A stretch of 64,000 nt of DNA from Carnegiea gigantea (Eukaryota; Streptophyta; Magnoliopsida; Caryophyllales; Cactaceae): assembly GCA_029747015.1 (NCBI GenBank), contig JAKOGI010000422.1, forward strand, positions 289,501-353,500. Reading direction: 5' to 3'. The notes below the pieces were generated by a model. That model was given only the letters and a program-made list of their open reading frames with translations, was not told the origin of the DNA and made no database searches. Made by a program: the position numbers and the translations under genes. Shown here one piece after another: positions 36,005 through 46,397 of this stretch (position 1 is its first letter; each line of letters opens with the position of its first letter).

Positions 36005-37495
36005 CTAAGGAACACCTTCAGGAGTTGTTTTCTCCATGGTGTTCTTACATCGTTTATCTTGGAGCAACACTTCTTTTCGAACAAGACCTAATTCAAGTTC
36101 ATCTTCCTGTGCATCATTCTCACTCAACACGTTAGATTCATCAAAAAGTACATGCACACTTTCCTCAACACACAAGGTTCTTTTGTTAAAGACTTTGTAT
36201 GCCTTGCTGTGAGAAGAATAGCCAAGAAGTATTGCCTCATCACTTCTTGGATCAAACTTTCCTAAGGCATCCTTCCCATTATTATGCACAAAACACTTAC
36301 AACCAAATGTCCTTAGGTGCGTAATATTGGGTTTTCTGCCTTTGAAAAGTTCATAAGGAGTTTTATTCAACATGGGTCTGATCATGCATCTATTTATAAT
36401 GTAACATGAGGTGTTCAATGCTTCTGCCCAAAAATACCTAGGAAGACCACTAGCAATAAGCATTGTTCTGGTCATGTCTTCCAGGGTGCGATTTTTGCGC
36501 TCAACCACCCTATTTTGTTGGGGTGTTCTTGGAGCTGAGAAGTTATGATCAACACCATGTTCATTACAATAGTTAATAAAACTTGTATTTTCAAACTCAG
36601 TTCCATGATCAGATCTCAAGCTAATTAAAGAGTGTCCTACTCTCTTTTCAACCTTTTTGAGAAAGGCAATAAAATTCTCAAAGGTTTCATCTTTGGATGC
36701 CAAAAACAAGGTCCAAGTAAATCGAGAGTAATCATCCACTACAACAAGCACATACTTTTTCCCACCTCTACTGGTTACCCTCATGGGACCACACAAATCA
36801 ATGTGTAATAATTCTGGAGGTCGAGTAGTGCTTACACACCTTTTCGATTTAAAAGAAGATCTGACTTGTTTGCCTTTTGCACAAGATTCACATACCTTGT
36901 CATCATTAAATTTGATGGAAGGTAGTCCAACAACCAAATCTTTGGAAACAAGTTTGTTTAACAAAGATAGGCTTGCATGACCTAGTCTCTTGTGCCATAA
37001 CATTATATCATCATTTAATGCATTTAAACAAGTCAGATTATTTTGGAGAAGAGTGGAAATACAAACTTTATAAACATTTTGACATCGCTTCCCCCTCAAC
37101 ACAACATCTCCTGTGTCGTCATTTACAACCAAGCAACGTGTTCGTGAAAATACCACTAGGTTGTTCTTGTCACACAGTTGGGACACACTTAGCAAATTGT
37201 GCTTTAAACCATCAACCAAGTGCACATTATCAATTGAGTGGGAGAGAGTTTTACCAATATTACCTATACCGACAATTGTCCCAGACTTGCCGTTTCCAAA
37301 TGCTACACTCCCACCATTCAAAGCTGTAAGTGAGAGAAAATTTGATCTTTCTCCAGTCATGTGCCGCGAACACCCACTATCAACATACCACAGCTGCCTG
37401 TTTTCAAGGTTGTTTTCTGATCTGTTTGACAGGGTGTTTCTTACCCTGTTTGCTGGGTTGTTTGTGGGATTGTTCTCTCTCACTTCAGCCTGCAA
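36005..37495 (-). CDS. Copia pol, protease-integrase part
   Basis: 496 codons. The protease active site is in LWYVDSGCSRHMTG (D39-S-G). The GAG-pre-integrase HHCC finger follows (LWHKRLGHAS, then VCESCAKGK). The integrase core shows the D,D,E triad in LLHIDLCGP, RSDHGTEF and NRVVERKNRT. After the core comes FGCKCFVHNNGKD with RSDEAILLGYS. The reading frame is shared with gag upstream and RT downstream; a TGA (37502-37504) and a TAG (36005-36007) are the only in-frame stops. The polyprotein is therefore broken by two nonsense codons, not by indels. Confidence 0.95.
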   Translation of the reverse strand: MQAEVRENNPTNNPANRVRNTLSNRSENNLENRQLWYVDSGCSRHMTGERSNFLSLTALNGGSVAFGNGKSGTIVGIGNIGKTLSHSIDNVHLVDGLKHNLLSVSQLCDKNNLVVFSRTRCLVVNDDTGDVVLRGKRCQNVYKVCISTLLQNNLTCLNALNDDIMLWHKRLGHASLSLLNKLVSKDLVVGLPSIKFNDDKVCESCAKGKQVRSSFKSKRCVSTTRPPELLHIDLCGPMRVTSRGGKKYVLVVVDDYSRFTWTLFLASKDETFENFIAFLKKVEKRVGHSLISLRSDHGTEFENTSFINYCNEHGVDHNFSAPRTPQQNRVVERKNRTLEDMTRTMLIASGLPRYFWAEALNTSCYIINRCMIRPMLNKTPYELFKGRKPNITHLRTFGCKCFVHNNGKDALGKFDPRSDEAILLGYSSHSKAYKVFNKRTLCVEESVHVLFDESNVLSENDAQEDELELGLVRKEVLLQDKRCKNTMEKTTPEGVP

Positions 37496-37501
37496 AACAA
37501 A

Positions 37502-39235
37502 TCACGGGTTAGTTTTGGGAACCCAGATCCACTTGGGTCCCATTCTTTTAGACATGTAAAGCTCATTTTTTCTAATCCAGATTTGTTTCACATACCTTTC
37601 ATTCTTTTCATTGGCATGTTTTCTTAAAGGACAAGAATATCGATAGTGACCAGTTTTACCACAATGAAAGCAAACAATGTTTTCAGGTAATCCCACATAC
37701 TTTCTATGAATTGGGTAAACTGTTCGTTTAGGCTTATACCCAAGTCCCTTTCTGTTTCGACTGTGGTGAGTGTTTAACCAAGCAAGGGCCTGTGAAGATT
37801 TGTTCCAGTGTTTGTTTGTGCTAAGCTCGGTTTCCAGTTTTTCTTTATTAGCATGCAAACCTTTGTTCTCTTTGAGCAGGGACTCAACCATTCCTTCCAC
37901 CTCAAAGAGTTTTTCCTCTATTCGAGAGTAATCTCCTTCTTTTATAAAGAGGTTTTCTTTGAGTATATTAACATTTTCATGTAAACCGAGTTTTTCATTT
38001 TTAAGAATTTCATTTTCAAGCTCTAGGTCACGAACTTCTCTTTTTAGATCAGCACATGTGTCTATTAAATTATATAGAAGTTCTTCTAAAGTGGCTTTGT
38101 TAAGACCATGTACCTTGTTCTTGAGATCTGAGAAGCTGATTGTTGATTCATCATCTGAATCTGAATCACTTTGTGCCATAAGTGCTACGACTCCTTCTTC
38201 AGCTTTAGATTCTCCTTCATCCTCAGAGGAATCTCCCCAAGCAGCCAGCATAGCTTTCGAGAATCGCCTGCCCAGATTGTTTATAGGGTGTTTTCGACCC
38301 TGTTTTCGAGGGTGTTCAGGCATTTGATCTTCTCGAAGCAGAGGGCAATTCTTGACTAAGTGATCTGGTTTGCCGCACTTGAAACACCCTGTGAGCTGTT
38401 CTTTGGAGGTGTTTCTGGACTTGCTGAAGTCTTTTCTTTTGTTGTTTTCCTTGACCTTTTTGAAGAATTTCTTGAATTTTCTGGACATTAGGGCCATTTC
38501 TTCATCTTCAAGGTCAGAGTCAGTGTCCTCATGTGCTTTCAAGGCAAGCCCACGATCCTTCTTTTGCTCCTCTCTTTGCTGTGAGTTCTTTCGGAGTTCA
38601 TAGGTCTGGAGATTACCAATCAACTCGTCGAGGGTGATCTTGTTCATGTCTTTAGCCTCTTGGATGGCTGTTACTTTGGCCTCCCACGTGCGAGGTAAAA
38701 TTCTGAGGATTTTCCTCACCAACTCTTCAGTGGTGAAAGATCTTCCCAGGGATTTTAACTCGTTCGTGATGTGGGTGAACCGTGTATACATGTCCATCAC
38801 AGTTTCATGATCACCCATATCAAACAACTCATATTGTCGCATAAGTAGCTCAATTCTAGATTGTTTAACTTGACTCGTACCTTCATGAGCAACTTGCAGA
38901 GCATTCCAGATAGCTTGGGCTGATTCACACTCAGAGATGCGAGTGTATTCATCGGGTCCTAGGCCAAAATATAGAAGCTTTTTGGCTTTGACATTTTTCT
39001 CCATTTTCTTGTAGTCCTCGGTATCAAATTCTATGGATTCCTTGGGAACCTTCTTACCATCTTCAAGCACCTTGGTGGGAACAAGGGGCCCGTTCTTGAT
39101 GAGCATCCATAATTCATAATCTTCTGCCTGAATATAGTTCTCCATCCTATTCTTCCACCAACTATAATGTTGGCCGTTGAAATAGGGTGGACGAGTAATG
39201 GATTGCCCTTCAAGAATTCCTTGTGGGGTACTCAT
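37502..39235 (-). CDS. Copia gag polyprotein with two zinc knuckles and coiled coil
   Basis: 577 codons, starting MSTPQGILEGQ about 40 nt after the primer-binding site. Residues about 18-250 are the Copia-type gag (UBN2/Retrotran_gag_2) with YFNGQHYSWWKNRMENY and the QSRIELLMRQYELF segment. A first CCHC knuckle is at 284-297 (CFKCGKPDHLVKNC). An acidic stretch and a long heptad coiled coil follow (about 368-475), then a second knuckle at 522-535 (CFHCGKTGHYRYSC). Gag normally packages element RNA into virus-like particles. The final GPKWIWVPK segment is usually the linker just before the protease, so the TGA at 37502 probably interrupts a longer gag-pol frame. Confidence 0.95.
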   Translation of the reverse strand: MSTPQGILEGQSITRPPYFNGQHYSWWKNRMENYIQAEDYELWMLIKNGPLVPTKVLEDGKKVPKESIEFDTEDYKKMEKNVKAKKLLYFGLGPDEYTRISECESAQAIWNALQVAHEGTSQVKQSRIELLMRQYELFDMGDHETVMDMYTRFTHITNELKSLGRSFTTEELVRKILRILPRTWEAKVTAIQEAKDMNKITLDELIGNLQTYELRKNSQQREEQKKDRGLALKAHEDTDSDLEDEEMALMSRKFKKFFKKVKENNKRKDFSKSRNTSKEQLTGCFKCGKPDHLVKNCPLLREDQMPEHPRKQGRKHPINNLGRRFSKAMLAAWGDSSEDEGESKAEEGVVALMAQSDSDSDDESTISFSDLKNKVHGLNKATLEELLYNLIDTCADLKREVRDLELENEILKNEKLGLHENVNILKENLFIKEGDYSRIEEKLFEVEGMVESLLKENKGLHANKEKLETELSTNKHWNKSSQALAWLNTHHSRNRKGLGYKPKRTVYPIHRKYVGLPENIVCFHCGKTGHYRYSCPLRKHANEKNERYVKQIWIRKNELYMSKRMGPKWIWVPKTNP

Positions 39236-39274
39236 CTTCAGAATCTCTCAAGGTGTTAACCTTTTGTAAGAGAA

Positions 39275-39289
39275 CCCGCTCTGATACCA
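39275..39289 (-). promoter_or_regulatory. Primer-binding site for initiator tRNA-Met
   Basis: On the minus strand it reads TGGTATCAGAGCGGG, complementary to the 3' end of plant initiator methionine tRNA. It lies two bases after the 5' LTR, which fixes the direction of the element. Confidence 0.95.
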
Positions 39290-39291
39290 CT

Positions 39292-40905
39292 TGTTGAGTT
39301 CGTGAGTATCCAACCACAAGAGGGGGGTGAATTGTGGTATCTGATTTTCGCGTTGTAGATAACAAACACCCTCACAGAGGTTATTCTCAAGTGACAAACA
39401 CCCTGATAGCTTGTTTGCACGGGGTGTTCTCAAATATTGCAGAGGCGAAAATCATCAAGATAGATGCGGAAAATAAAGCACACACAATTTTTACGTGGAA
39501 AACACCTCTAGCCCAACTGAGGTGTGAAAAACCACGACCTACCTCGTGTAGGATTTAACCACTTTCACTAACGGGCTTCACACGTTACAAATGTAACACA
39601 CCTTGTTACAACTTGCAACCACGTAACCTTCTTCCCAAAGACAGGTTACACCACGTCCAACCTTCGCAAGATTAGACACGTCCAAGTCCACACGACTAGG
39701 ACACACTCACTCACTTTTCTGATTCAAGATCAGGGTTACAAACACCTTACAGGGGGTGCTTCTCACTAAGCAGATGTAAGGTACAATGAAGATCCTATTA
39801 TGCCAATGGTATGAAAACTCAAAATCAAACACAGCTTGTCACGGTTTGCTTTTCAGAATGAAGCTCAAGAATCTTTGAGTGTAAACCGAGTTTTCTGATT
39901 TTCCTGGATTTTTCAAAAGGCTGTGTTTATGCAAATTCAAACCGAGTTTTCTATCTCTCTGTTTTTCGAGTGTTTTGAATATCTGTATATATCTGTCTGT
40001 GTGTATATGCTGGGAGAGAAAAAGCTGAGGCTTTTAAACAAAAAAACCAACGGTCATAAACCACAGAATCAGCTAAGTATGGAAATTGTTTTGCAAAATT
40101 ATCCAACGGCTAATGATTAATTTATCCCAAAATATAAGGGATTTTGTTATCTTAAAAGATAACCCTTATCTTCCCATAACCGTGAAGAGGTTTAAAGAGA
40201 TTTTCAGCTTTTACCAAATCCGAAAATATAGTCAAAGGAAATTTTTTTCCTTTAAGTTTTGGCAAATCTCCAAAACTTATTTTCGAAATTCTCCCAAAAT
40301 ATTTTCAGGAAATATCCTTTCCAGAGAAATAGCAGTTTTGAAATTCAAGGAAAGTATTCTAGAGATCTTGGCCAACCAAAATGAATTTTTCAAAAATAAT
40401 CGGGTATGGCCACTGCAGTTCAGAAACACCCTAGGCACCCTGTTCGCAGGGTTGTTCGCAACTGGTGTTCTGAAGCACTTAGCGCAAGTACCGATTCAAG
40501 AAGTGTTTAAAAATGATGTTTTCAATATTGGCATATTAACAAGAGTCTAATTAAATAAAACCTATATACCCAAGACTTCTTGTTTTGAACCAGTCATCTT
40601 GTCCGAGATTTGTAGAGCTGCTGTGAACACCAAGGCCACCTTGTTTGCTGGGGTTGTTCTTTGCATTGCTAGAGTTCAGGAACATGCTTTACAATCAACT
40701 GTCGAGATGGTGTTCTTGACTTAATATAGAATCACCAAGTAAAACCTGTCTAGAAGACATTCTCACATGTAGCAAACCAGTTAATATAATAAAGATCACA
40801 AACACCAGTTAGGCCTGTTTGGAGATCGTGTTCGGAGCAACATTACTTGGACAGATTTTTACACTTGGATTTGTTATCATCAAAACTAAATATAATAACA
40901 CAACA
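39292..40905 (-). repeat. 5' LTR of the Copia element
   Basis: 1614 bp, nearly identical to 29938-31544. It should hold the promoter. A TTTAAAAGCC sequence on the minus strand near 40035 is a possible TATA-like element, weakly supported. Confidence 0.97.
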
Positions 40906-41772
40906 CCATGAGCATCCGACCCTCATTGACTCCTGACCGTGCAGCATAGGTCACACGCACGCTCCCTAACCATAAACCGTTCTAGTGAGTACCAGGGTTG
41001 TGCAAAATCGGTTAACCAGACTTTTGATTAACCAAAAGTCGGTTAACCGAAAATTCGGTTAGTGAAAACATCGAACCGTAACTGAACCGAAATCGTCGGT
41101 TAACCAATTGTTCAGTTAACCAAATTCTCGATTCGGCCAAAATTCGATCTGTAGCCGAACTGGAACATTCGGTTAACCGAATGTTCCAGTCGGTTAACCG
41201 ATTTTCTGGTTCTATTAACGGTTAACCGCTATAATTGAAAAAAAAACTAAATTTAGTACACGTTTTTCACGTCAAATTAAAACCATACTTTTGCAGTTAA
41301 TGCTACTGTCTACTAATTTTAGAGTTGTCTATTGATTTTAGAAGCTTAAGGGCAGCACATAAAACATAATAAAGTAGTAGGATGTCTCATCAAATTAAAA
41401 CCATACTTGGTTATAAAAAATAAAAAGAGGTTCACCACAGCAGCAGCCAGCAACAATGTGTCTTGAGTCCTGACTCTTGAGGGCTAGGGTGGGGAGAGGG
41501 AATTGCAAACTTGAAAATGACATCTATAAGTCCATAACCACCATAACCAACATAAGTTGTCTTAGGGGAGGGCGTAAAAATACATAGATGTCTAAATTAT
41601 AAACTAAACAGCAACATATGATAAAACTTAATAAAGTAGTATCTAATAAGCTCCAAACCTCCAACTCATATGTCATCCGATGGAACCATTGACTCATCTA
41701 TAGCAATCATAGGTTGCTCCAATGTCAAGTCATGCAAACCTAAAGTTAAAATTCACGAAAATAAGTTGAGGA

Positions 41773-42444
41773 TTATATAATAATAAGAGCAACAAAATTA
41801 ATAATTAATATGAATAAATACATAAATACAAGTATAGTAAGAATAAGAACCTTACTATTCTCTAAATCCTTTAATTCAAGAAAGTTTTCTTTCAACATAA
41901 GAGGGCCATGTGACTTGCATAACCAATCTTGAGCACAAATGAGAGCTTCCACTATTCTAGGAGTTAAGAAAGTGCGGAAAGAATTAAGAACACGGCCTCT
42001 GGTGCTAAAGGCGGGCTTGGAAGCAACCTTAGAAACCGGCATAGCAAGCACGTCTCAGGCCATTATGGTGAGAATATGATATCTCTTATTTGATCTTTCC
42101 AAAATTGCAAAATTTCAAATGTCTTGTCATTTTGCTCACATTCATCACACAAGTATTTGTTAAGCTCACTTTTCTTTTCACTTTCTAGAGTTCCCTTTTC
42201 TTTCTTGTACTTCATACTCAAAAGTTGATTCACATCCAACACCAACTCATTAGAAGGAACACTGAATGCCAAAGGAGTACTAGCACAACTCAATCCTTCT
42301 ATGTTCCTTTTTGGCCGAAGAAGAGAAGATGCATAGAAATCAAACATGGACCTTAAAGTGACTTTGATCTTGAGGAACAATATATTGGCACTTTTCACAT
42401 CATAGTTGGTCCTAACAAGCCATTGAACATAATCCAACTTGTAT
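41773..42444 (-). pseudogene. hAT transposase, C-terminal half (outer element)
   Basis: It continues the frame interrupted by the nested element: LDPRYKLDYVQWLV, then the linker, ELNKYLCDECEQ, FEILQFWKDQ and the hAT dimerisation motif (MPVSKVASKPAFSTRGRVL, LTPRIVEALICAQDWL). In active hATs the segment reads SESAFS; here it is SKPAFS. There is a break near 42060. The function was transposase dimerisation and catalysis; it is now inactive. Confidence 0.88.
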
Positions 42445-42452
42445 CTTGGGTC

Positions 42453-43733
42453 CAAGGATGAAGGAACCATGAGGCCAAAGGAGGCCTTGGCCCCCCCAGC
42501 CCAAAAAAATTAAAAATTAAGCATGAGTACAAAAGCCTGTATAAAAATATTAAGAGGTTGCGATTGTGAAATCTCTGTCAAGCAATTGCAAAGCCTGCAC
42601 GGCTTCGCTAGCTAGCCGCCTAGGGTTTTGTGCTGCCACCATCATCCTTTAATTTATCTCTCTCCATTTCTCAAATTATTCCACTATTTTAATTATAAGG
42701 GATATTGGACTATAATACACTATACTTTAGGGGTATTGGATAATAATACTCACAACTTTAAACTTGGACGTTCATGTACCACACTATGGATCTATTTGCT
42801 ATTTATCTACCAAGATAGAGTTTGGATGTATTTTTATCAATGTAATGCAATAATTTTACAATGGTTTGCAATTGCATATGTCTAAAATTCAAGAATTTTT
42901 AAGTGTATGCAATGACATATGTTGAATATGTACTTACATCACCCACTGAAAACACCTTCAAAATCGTTCTTGATATATAAACAGCAAATAGGCCCATAAT
43001 GTAGTGCACAGACATCTAAGTTCAAAGTTAGGAGTATTATTATCCTACATCCCCAAAGTACAGTATGTTGTAGTCTAATATCCCTAATTGTAAAGGAAAA
43101 AGTGAAGAAAGTCTATCAAGCAAAATTGATTAACAAGGTCTGAAGGTTAGTAAATTCACTTGTCAATTGGATTCTTGGAACATGAAATTGTTTTTTTTTC
43201 CTTTTGTTAATAATAGCTAAAGCATGTCACTGGTCTTGTTGATCTCATTACTTTGTTTTCTTCCACTTGGGGTAAATATGCAAGTGTATAGGAGTCAAGT
43301 GTGTCTTATGCCATGTCTTGTATTTTTAGGATTCAATCCCCACATAATTTTACCTCATTGCATTCATAGTAGTAATTATTTTCTTTTAATTGTCAACAAA
43401 AAATTATCAACTTTTTAATTATATTAGTAACTGTTAGCCTAATATTAGTAAACTGAAATTGGCGTGATGCGGTTTTAATGTGAATCAAACCTTAAATTAA
43501 CTAATGTAGTATTTACGTTATGCTTTGTTAATTTTTTGTTAATATAATCTAATTCTTTAATTTGAGCTATAACATATTTTAATTATTTGGAGTTTAAATT
43601 ATCAAAGTTGTATAAATGTACTTTACTGATGCTTATATATTTCTAATATAAATTATTAGTTCAAATTATAACATATTTTAATTAAATAAACTTTCAATGA
43701 TCAAAATTATATTTCTTAGATATCATCAATCAT
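42453..43733. other. 5' non-coding part of the nested hAT
   Basis: About 1.3 kb of AT-rich sequence between the left terminal repeat and the transposase remnant. No feature is recognised beyond the G/C-rich subterminal stretch. Confidence 0.55.
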
Positions 43734-46195
43734 ATGGAAAAGCAAAAATAGAGTAAGATAGATTCTATTTTCAAGAGGAAAAGAGATGAAACTTCAAAAG
43801 GCAAGATAGTCAATAACTCTACAATGGACAATCAGCCTATACCAGTTGTTGAGTCTAATCCAGTAGAACTTGGTGATACTTTAATTCCTCTAGTGTCTCC
43901 TTTGGATATACGAAGCACTATAATTATTGAGAAGATGAATGAAAACTTGGACCGTGATCCTGGGAAAAGGAAGCAAATTTAGGAATATCTAGTTGAATTA
44001 CACAATAAATTTCAAAGAGCTGATATAAACGAAGGTCCATACCATCCTAAACTGACTAATTTTCCAAAGTCTGGACCAGTTAATCATCTTTGACGGTTTC
44101 AGTCTTCTTGGTATGCTCTTTTTCCATCTTGGTTAGAATATTCTATTGAGAAGGATGCTGCATTTTGCCTACCATGTTTTCTTTTTAACAAGGAAGACAA
44201 CCCACCTAGACTGTGGATGGATTTCAAAACTGAAAGAAAGTTAGAGGAAGAAATTGTGCTTTCTTGAATCATGTGGGCAGAGTGCCAAATATTACTCATA
44301 AGAAGGCTGATGAAGCTGTTTATGACTTACTTAATCAAAAACAACATATGCCTTAAGTGTTTGATAAATAAACTGCAGAAGAAATTAAACAAAATAGATT
44401 GCGGCTAAAAGTTTCAATTAATGCAGTTCTTTTCCTAGCATTTCAGGGATGTGCCCTAAGAGGCAATGATGAAAGCAAAGACTCTCTAAATTGTGGTAAT
44501 TTTGTTGAGATTGTAAAGCTTCTGGCTTCTTATAATTCATCTTCAGTGGAAGTTGTGTTAGAAAATGCTCCTAAAAATGTTTCATATACTTCGTCTGATG
44601 TCCAAAAGGAGATTTTGCAATTTTTTAGGGAGAAAGTTAAAAGAGCTATTTGGGATGACATTGGTGATTCTAAGTTTTGCATTATTGTTGATAAAGCTGC
44701 TGATATATCAAATCAAGAGCAAATGATAATTGTTTTATGATACGTTGACAATTAAGGCTTAGGGAGAGATTTTTAGCATAATTCATGTTGCAGATATTTA
44801 AGCAACAACTTTGAAATATAATATTTATTCCACTCTTTCTCATTATGAACTTGATATTCACAATATACGTGGGCAAGGTTATGATGGTGCAAGCAACATG
44901 CAGGGAGAGTAGAAAGGATTACAGGCCTTGATTAATAAAGATTGTCCTTTTGCTTACTATGTCCATTGTTTTGCACATCGTTTACAATTGGCATTGGTTG
45001 CAGCATCAAAAGATACTAAGCCTGTTTATAAATTCTTTTCTCAGTTGACCACTATTATAAACATTATTCTTGCCTCCCATAAGCGCACTGATGAGTTAAA
45101 GGCTACTTACGCCGATGAAATTGCTTACTTAGTTGAGCATGGTGAGCTTGAGTCGGGAACTAGCCTTAATCAAATTGGCACTTTGCAGAGACCAGGAGAC
45201 ACATTGGAGCTCTCATTTGAAGTCTATTTTAAGTCTAATAAAGACGTTTAGTTCCACATGTATTGTTCCTGGCAAATTGATTGATGAAGGGCGGACTTCA
45301 GCTCAACGTGGAGGTGCAGATTATGCATATGAAATTTTAGCTTCTTTTTAATTCATCTTTGCCATGCATTTGATGAAAGAGACAATGACCATCACTCACA
45401 TACTATGTCAAGGTTTGCAACGTAAGTCTCAAGATGTCCCAAATGCTCTACACTTGGTCTCAAATACAAAAGCATTGCTCCAAAAATTGAGAGATGATGG
45501 ATGGGTTCCTTTTTTGAAAAGGTAAAATTATTTTGTAAACGTCGTGATACTGATATCCCTGAATTTGATGCCATTTACATTGGGAGGGGGGTCGTGCTTG
45601 TTGTCAGTAGGATCTATTTACAGTTGAACACCATTATCTAGTTGATATTTTCAACGCCACTATCGACTTCCAAATGCAAGAGTTGGACAATAGGTCCAAT
45701 GTGGATGCTATAGAGTTACTTTCATTGATGTGTGCATCAGATCCAAGGGATAACTACAAGTCCTTTAATTTTATAGACGTGAATAAGGTTCTTGATAAGT
45801 TTTATCCTAAAGATTTTACAGATTCAAATAAAGAGGACTTACAGGTTCAGCAGCACAATTACAAGTTTGAGATATCAAAGCATCTAGACATGAAGAAATT
45901 GTCAACCATTTCTGAATTATGCCAATGGTTTACAAAGACAAGAAAATCATATATTTATCCATTGATTTACAAATTGATCAAGCTTGTGCTTACTCTTCCT
46001 GTCTCTATTGCAACTACTTAACGAGCTTTTTCAGCAATGAACATTTTGAAGATAAGGATTAGAAACAAGACGAGCGATGACTTTCTCGAAAATTGCATGC
46101 TAATTTATATAGAATGAGAAATAGTCAAGCAATTTGATATAGACTCCATCATAGATAGTTTTTGTGATTTGAAAGAGCGAAAAAGACTTTTATAA
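43734..46195 (+). pseudogene. TTF-type zinc finger / DUF4371 hAT transposase remnant
   Basis: From an ATG at 43734 the frame reads (with stops) SIFKRKRDETSKG near the start. A TTF-type finger segment follows (WLEYSIEKDAAFCLPCFLF near 44130). The DUF4371 region comes next (NAVLFLAFQGCALRGNDE, FREKVKRAIWDDIGDSKF), then YYVHCFAHRLQLALVAASKD, and near the end the hAT dimerisation zone (FSAMNILKIRIRN, near 46040). This is the ZMYM/TTF-type hAT transposase order. Several stops and frameshifts mean it is inactive. Confidence 0.85.
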
Positions 46196-46397
46196 GCTAT
46201 TATACTTGTGTCCATTAGGAGGAACTTTTCCCTAGCTATTACATTTTTATTATTTTGCATTTGGTCAATTTATCATTTAATTATTATAGTCAAAAGCCGA
46301 CTATTTTAATATTTAATATTTATATGTTATAATTAGTATACTAAACATTGTTTGGCCCCCGATATTATAAAATCCTAGCTTTGTCCCTGCTTAGGTC

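Larger units (their letters stand above)
29938..40905 (-). mobile_element. Young, nearly intact Sirevirus-like Copia retrotransposon, 10,968 bp
   Basis: Two LTRs of about 1.6 kb (29938-31544 and 39292-40905) begin TGTTGAG and end ACAACA. They are flanked by the 5-bp duplication CCATG at 29933-29937 and 40906-40910. A primer-binding site for initiator tRNA-Met lies next to the right LTR and a polypurine tract next to the left LTR, so the element is transcribed leftwards. It encodes gag with two zinc knuckles and a long coiled coil, protease-integrase, RT-RNase H and a further 618-codon ORF. Long LTRs, gag with coiled coil and an extra ORF after pol fit the Sirevirus (Maximus/SIRE) lineage. The LTRs differ by about ten substitutions and three small indels. 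Confidence 0.95.
42453..46389 (+). mobile_element. Second hAT element (TTF/DUF4371 type) nested in the first
   Basis: The terminal inverted repeats are CAAGGATGAAG (from 42453) and CAGGGACAAAG (inverse of the right end at 46389). The 8-bp flanks are CTTGGGTC (42445-42452) and CTTAGGTC (46390-46397), 7 of 8 identical. Removing the element rejoins the outer transposase at its VLD|PRYK motif. The subterminal GGCCCCCC stretches (around 42490 and 46355) are a known trait of this hAT type. It carries a degenerate transposase on the plus strand. Confidence 0.88.

Noticed and set aside
37113..37559. 148-codon plus-strand ORF in the Copia
   Set aside because: It lies opposite protease-integrase coding sequence with intact motifs, so it is a shadow frame.
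40086..40550. 154-codon ORF inside the Copia LTR (partly repeated at 30726-31189)
   Set aside because: It is in the non-coding LTR and on the strand opposite to the element's genes. The other LTR copy breaks the frame with a one-base difference in a T run.
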